Source of the DNA: Maritimibacter sp.
GTDB taxonomy: Bacteria; Pseudomonadota; Alphaproteobacteria; Rhodobacterales; Rhodobacteraceae
Assembly: GCA_020441225.1 (NCBI GenBank)
Contig: JAGRMP010000549.1
Location: forward strand, 1 to 8,140
Direction: 5' to 3'
Length of the DNA stretch: 8,140 bases
The position numbers were made by a program, and so were the translations under genes. Every line of letters begins with the position of its first letter. Positions within the stretch are counted from its first letter, which is position 1. Positions 5,518-8,140 of this stretch are shown here, in pieces. The notes under the pieces are model-generated. The model did not search any database. It worked only from the letters and a program-made list of their open reading frames with translations, and had not been told where the DNA came from.

Positions 5518-6678
5518 ATGCAAACCATCACAACGACCGAGGCCCTGGCCGATTTCTGTGCCCGCGCCGCCCGACACCCCTACGTAACCGTCGATACGGA
5601 ATTTCTGCGCGAACGGACCTACTACTCGAAGCTGTGCCTGGTGCAGCTCGCCGTGCCCGGAGAGGGCGAAGGCGACGCGGTGCTGGTCGACCCCCTGGCG
5701 GACGGGCTGTCGCTCGAGCCGCTCTACGCCCTTTTCCGCGACGCGGGCGTGGTCAAGGTGTTTCACGCCGCGCGGCAGGATCTCGAAATCTTCTACGTCG
5801 ATGCCGGGCTGATCCCGCATCCGCTGTTCGACACCCAGGTGGCGGCGATGGTCGCGGGCTACGGCGACCAGGTGGGCTACGAGACGCTGGTGCGCCGGAT
5901 CGCCAAGGCGCAGCTCGACAAATCGTCGCGCTTCACCGACTGGTCGCGCCGGCCGCTGTCGGAGGCGCAGAAGAAATACGCGTTGGGCGATGTGACCTAC
6001 CTGCGCGAGATCTACGAGGTGCTGGCGGAAGAGCTGGCGCAGAGCGGGCGCGCGGCCTGGGTCGAAGAGGAAATGGCGGTGCTGACCGACCCCGAGACCT
6101 ACCGGGTCGAGCCGTCGGAAGCCTGGCAGCGGATCAAGACGCGGACGAACTCGGGCAGGTTTCTCTCGGTGGTGCGCGAGCTTGCGCGGTTCCGCGAGGC
6201 CTATGCGCAGTCGCGCAACGTGCCGCGCAACCGGGTGATGAAGGACGATGCGCTGTTGGAACTGGCCTCGACCAAGCCGGCGACGGCGCAGGATCTCGGC
6301 CGCTCGCGGCTGCTGTTGCGCGAAGCGCGGCGCGGCGAGATCGCCGACGGGATCCTCGCGGCGGTCAAGGCCGGGTTGGAGACCCCGTCCGACGAGATGC
6401 CAAAGCCGCCCGACAACGGGCGCGAGAAACTGCAGGTCAACCCGGCGCTGGCGGATCTGCTGCGGGTGCTGCTCAAGGCCCGCTCGGAGCAGGAGAAGGT
6501 GGCGCAGAAGCTGATCGCCTCCGCGTCCGATCTCGACCTGATCGCGGCGGGCAAGCGCGACGTCGCGGCGCTGAGCGGCTGGCGGCGCGAGGTCTTCGGG
6601 GCCGATGCACTCCGGCTTTGCGAGGGCAAGCTGGCGCTCGCGGCGGCAGGGTCCAACGTCAAGGTCATCGAGCTCTGA
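5518..6678 (+). CDS. rnd: Ribonuclease D
   Basis: A 386-aa 3'-5' exoribonuclease that trims the 3' ends of tRNA precursors and other stable RNAs in the cytoplasm (family knowledge). The DEDDy catalytic set is complete: Asp26 and Glu28 in VTVDTEFLRE, Asp87 in FHAARQDLEIF, and Tyr153 with Asp157 in YALGDVTYLREIY. The exonuclease domain covers roughly 1-200. An HRDC domain follows at about 210-290 (RFLSVVRELARFREAYAQ, then NVPRNRVMKDDALLELA), and a second helical HRDC-like region is seen to the end, as usual for RNase D. The length is normal. ATG 5518 fits the family N-terminus; the Shine-Dalgarno (GGACAAGA) is weak. Frames upstream of it contain only GC-rich filler. It is probably a monocistronic gene. 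Confidence 0.95.
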   Translation: MQTITTTEALADFCARAARHPYVTVDTEFLRERTYYSKLCLVQLAVPGEGEGDAVLVDPLADGLSLEPLYALFRDAGVVKVFHAARQDLEIFYVDAGLIPHPLFDTQVAAMVAGYGDQVGYETLVRRIAKAQLDKSSRFTDWSRRPLSEAQKKYALGDVTYLREIYEVLAEELAQSGRAAWVEEEMAVLTDPETYRVEPSEAWQRIKTRTNSGRFLSVVRELARFREAYAQSRNVPRNRVMKDDALLELASTKPATAQDLGRSRLLLREARRGEIADGILAAVKAGLETPSDEMPKPPDNGREKLQVNPALADLLRVLLKARSEQEKVAQKLIASASDLDLIAAGKRDVAALSGWRREVFGADALRLCEGKLALAAAGSNVKVIEL

Positions 6679-6684
6679 CAGGTG

Positions 6685-6707
6685 CCGCCCGGGTCTCGGA
6701 CGGGCGG
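6685..6707 (+). terminator. Hairpin just past rnd
   Basis: CCGCCCG, 9-base loop, CGGGCGG: a perfect 7-bp stem beginning six bases after the rnd stop. There is no T-tract behind it, so it may be a 3'-end stabilising or Rho-associated structure rather than a classical intrinsic terminator. Confidence 0.4.
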
Positions 6708-6898
6708 GCGGTCAGGACCGGGAGACGGAGGCGACGGGGGGACCGGCATGTCGGCCCCTGGGGCGGTGCCACCTGCGGGACAGGCGGCGCGCGCCGGTCG
6801 ATGGCCGGCGGTCCGCTGGCTCCGGTCCGCCGGCGCAGGGTGAGGGACCCGCGGCGCGATTGCGCCGCCGAACTCCTTTCGAAAACCTTAACGCGGCG

Positions 6899-6916
6899 AA
6901 AGCGCTCGCGCGCTTT
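6899..6916 (+). terminator. Possible intrinsic-terminator-like hairpin
   Basis: AAAGCGC, loop TCGC, GCGCTTT, followed by GTTG. The A-rich left and T-rich right arms make it the most terminator-like of the hairpins here, though the T-tract is only three bases. It is 220 bp past rnd. Confidence 0.3.
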
Positions 6917-6917
6917 G

Positions 6918-6945
6918 TTGCGTAAGTGTCTGTCCTTACATCGTT
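6918..6945 (+). promoter_or_regulatory. Weak candidate promoter ahead of the 28-bp palindrome
   Basis: TTGCGT (6918-6923) and CGTTAT (6942-6947) are 18 bases apart. An alternative pair is TTGTTG (6915-6920) with TACATC (6937-6942) at 16 bases. Either would start a plus-strand transcript just before or at the palindrome. Consensus matches are only about 3/6 per box. Confidence 0.2.
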
Positions 6946-6959
6946 ATTTCTGGTCCGCT

Positions 6960-6987
6960 GAATCCAGAAATCCGGATTTCTGGATTC
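6960..6987. repeat. Perfect 28-bp palindrome
   Basis: The left arm GAATCCAGAAATCC (6960-6973) is followed immediately by its exact reverse complement (6974-6987). It would fold as a 12-bp stem with a CCGG loop or extrude as a cruciform. Each end is a GANTC site, the CcrM methylation target in Alphaproteobacteria. The core 8-mer ATTTCTGG occurs a third time at 6946-6953. No T-tract follows on either strand. Confidence 0.85.
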
Positions 6988-7152
6988 CGTCGCACCCGCG
7001 GCCTGGCGTGCAATCTCGGTGCGAGATCACTTGGAGATTTCGGCAAATGGCGGCGTCAGTCGGCGCGGTTGCCGGCGGCGACGTCCGGCCAATTGGACCG
7101 GGCCGTCGCCCGCCCGCGGCGCAGGCATGTCGGCCGGGTGGCCAACCGGCGT

Positions 7153-7632
7153 CTAGCGCGAGGCGGTCCGCGAATTCTGCGCGCCCATCACCCTGATCGC
7201 GCGGATGCCCGCAAGCTCGATGTTCGGGATAAAGGCCGCTGCTTCGATGGTCCGGGAATAGGGCGTCGAGGTGGCGGTGGCCCACCGCGGGGTTGCGACC
7301 TTGAAGACATAGCTCAGCACGCCGTTTTCCGGTTTGCCGTCGTTTTCCGCCACCAGCTCCGCGTCCCAGTAGCCCAGCCGCGGCGGCAGGCCGGTGGCGT
7401 GAACGATGGCGCCCGCGGTGGTGCGTTCGATCGTGAGCGCGGTGACCTGGTCGACCACGAGACGCCGGTCTGTCGTCTGTTCCCAGCCGCCTTCGGGTTC
7501 CAGCGCCACGAGCCCGTTGTCCGACCCGAGCGAGTTGAACCAGGTGAGCGGGTTGAGGTTGATGCCGGTGTCGCAGGCGGCGAGGCCAAGGCCGAGGCCG
7601 AGCGCGACGAAGATGCGGGCAATGCGGGCCAT
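7153..7632 (-). CDS. Hypothetical lipoprotein
   Basis: 159 residues from ATG 7632 (GGGGGA purine stretch about nine bases upstream). A lipoprotein signal peptide is clear: R3 and R6, hydrophobic FVALGLGLGLAA, and lipobox LAAC with Cys20 as the lipidation site. Residue +2 is Asp21, which in enteric bacteria keeps lipoproteins in the inner membrane; whether this rule holds in Alphaproteobacteria is not certain. The mature ~140 residues are mostly beta, with phrases WFNSLGSDNGLVALEPEGGW, RLVVDQVTALTIERTTAGAIVHATGLPPRLGYWDAEL and a C-terminal SRTIEAAAFIPNIELAGIRAIRV. I know no function for it. It is divergent from the SufE gene over a 150-bp interval. Confidence 0.82.
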   Translation of the reverse strand: MARIARIFVALGLGLGLAACDTGINLNPLTWFNSLGSDNGLVALEPEGGWEQTTDRRLVVDQVTALTIERTTAGAIVHATGLPPRLGYWDAELVAENDGKPENGVLSYVFKVATPRWATATSTPYSRTIEAAAFIPNIELAGIRAIRVMGAQNSRTASR

Positions 7633-7659
7633 GCTGTATTTCCCCCGTGGTCCTGCTTC

Positions 7660-7688
7660 TGACTAGCGCAGGCGGGCTGGTTTGAAAA
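7660..7688 (-). promoter_or_regulatory. Candidate promoter of the lipoprotein gene
   Basis: On the minus strand TTTTCA (7688-7683, 4/6 to the -35) is followed after 17 bases by TAGTCA (7665-7660). The leader would be about 20 bases. The -10 match is weak. Confidence 0.3.
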
Positions 7689-7717
7689 GGCAGCTTGTCG
7701 CGGGCGCGCGGCGGCAC

Positions 7718-7746
7718 TGGACCTTTCGCCCCCGGCTGCCTAGGTG
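7718..7746 (+). promoter_or_regulatory. Candidate promoter of the SufE gene
   Basis: TGGACC (7718-7723, 4/6 to the -35), a 17-base spacer, then TAGGTG (7741-7746). The leader would be about 30 bases, with AGGAG at 7772-7776 as the ribosome-binding site. Confidence 0.35.
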
Positions 7747-7782
7747 AAGCCCAACGGACAGGAACCGCCACAGGAGCTGCGC

Positions 7783-8140
7783 ATGGCCACGGAAGCCTTC
7801 GAAGAGATCGTCGAGGATTTCTCGTTTCTTGACGATTGGGAAGACCGCTACGCCACGGTGATCGACCTCGGCAAGAAAATGGACCCGCTCGAGGACGCGC
7901 TGAAAGTGCCCGCGACCAAGGTGACGGGCTGCGCCAGCCAGGTCTGGCTGGTGCCCGAGATCGCCGGCGGGACGTTCAGTTTCCGCGGCGATTCGGATGC
8001 GCTGATCGTGCGCGGGATCATCGCGGTCCTGAAAGCGCTCTACGCGGGTGTGCCGGTGGCCGAGGTGGCGAAGATCGACGCCCAGGCAGAGCTTGGCCGG
8101 CTGAAGCTCGAGGAGCATCTCTCGGGCCAGCGCACCAACG
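7783..8140 (+). CDS. sufE: SufE-family cysteine desulfurase sulfur acceptor (3' end outside window)
   Basis: 119 codons are visible from ATG 7783, with AGGAG six bases upstream; the frame runs off the right edge without a stop. The family is about 135-140 residues, so only the tail is missing. SufE accepts a persulfide from the desulfurase SufS and passes it to the SufBCD scaffold for Fe-S cluster assembly in the cytoplasm (family knowledge). Seen: N-terminal FEEIVEDFSFLDDWEDRYATVIDLGKKM, then VPATKVTGCASQVWL with the sulfur-accepting Cys50 (equivalent to E. coli SufE Cys51), FSFRGDSDALIVRGIIAVLKALYAG, and LGRLKLEEHLSGQRTN near the end. No suf cluster genes are adjacent inside the window, so it may be a stand-alone sufE; what lies to the right is unknown. 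Confidence 0.95.
   Translation, partial: MATEAFEEIVEDFSFLDDWEDRYATVIDLGKKMDPLEDALKVPATKVTGCASQVWLVPEIAGGTFSFRGDSDALIVRGIIAVLKALYAGVPVAEVAKIDAQAELGRLKLEEHLSGQRTN

Larger units (their letters stand above)
6679..7152. other. Hairpin-rich convergent intergenic region, 474 bp
   Basis: This gap lies between the ends of rnd (plus) and the lipoprotein gene (minus), so neither gene needs it as a promoter, yet it is long and structured. In order: hairpin 6685-6707; GCCGGCGG/CCGCCGGC inverted repeat 6804-6834 (15-base loop); GCGGCGC/GCGCCGC hairpin 6851-6868; AAAGCGC/GCGCTTT hairpin 6899-6916; the 28-bp palindrome 6960-6987 with an extra half-copy at 6946-6953; hairpin 7013-7027. The part from about 6870 to 7045 is clearly richer in A+T than the flanks. 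No protein-coding frame is convincing. It could hold a small RNA gene or a repeat element; this is inference. Confidence 0.55.

Noticed and set aside
6946..6987. Chromosome dimer resolution (dif) or phage attachment site
   Set aside because: The length and symmetry do not match a dif site (two 11-bp arms with a 6-bp centre of known sequence), and there is no integrase or tRNA nearby.
5634..7196. Plus-strand open frame of 520 codons
   Set aside because: It is a +1/+2 shadow of rnd extending into the gap. Its composition is Arg/Gly/Ala-rich, while rnd in the true frame has complete catalytic motifs.
7047..7196. 49-codon frame after GGAG in the convergent gap
   Set aside because: Low-complexity Ala/Arg/Pro/Gly content, and its end is antisense to the lipoprotein gene. 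Kept only as context for the hairpin finding.
7663..8118. Minus-strand open frame of 151 codons opposite sufE
   Set aside because: It is antisense to a gene with the full SufE signature, and its Arg/His/Leu-rich composition is typical of a reverse-strand shadow.

Overview
The window looks like chromosomal DNA of a high-GC alphaproteobacterium, most likely a Rhodobacteraceae member. That is a judgement from the GC-rich third codon positions, the style of the proteins (DUF2239, a SufE with a VTGC motif, RNase D, short secreted proteins) and candidate promoters of the form TTG-17-CTAG. I see no insertion sequence, phage gene, CRISPR array, tRNA or rRNA. No complete new system is evident. The most unusual signals are non-coding: a tandem pair of CCGG-centred palindromes in front of a DUF2239 gene, and a perfect 28-bp palindrome in a hairpin-rich gap.

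Layout, left to right. The 5' half of an O-acetylhomoserine sulfhydrylase (metY-type) lies on the minus strand (to 679). It is divergent from a 137-aa VOC/glyoxalase-fold protein (864-1277, plus). The VOC gene converges, with a 4-bp stop-codon overlap, on a minus-strand pair: DUF2239 (1684-2241) followed by DUF1330 (1274-1684), translationally coupled. The DUF2239 protein carries a segment that reads like a ribbon-helix-helix with a GRP motif in front. Its promoter region holds two palindromes, so an autoregulated operon is a reasonable hypothesis. Next come a secreted PliG-like beta-sandwich protein (2437-2853, plus), a 182-aa protein with a C-terminal membrane domain (2896-3444, minus), a 440-bp gap, and a DxD glycosyltransferase-like protein (3885-4874, minus). 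This last gene is divergent from a small secreted protein with two cysteines (4961-5407, plus). Ribonuclease D (5518-6678, plus) follows. A 474-bp convergent gap contains several hairpins and the 28-bp palindrome. Then come a 159-aa lipoprotein (7153-7632, minus) and, divergent from it, the start of a SufE-family sulfur acceptor gene that runs off the right edge (7783-8140, plus).

Functional links are loose. MetY (sulfur assimilation into homocysteine) and SufE (persulfide transfer for Fe-S assembly) both handle sulfur, but they sit at opposite ends and are not in one operon. Apart from the DUF2239-DUF1330 pair, the genes appear to be single transcription units, and the window reads as an ordinary mixed chromosomal region with several lineage-restricted envelope proteins.
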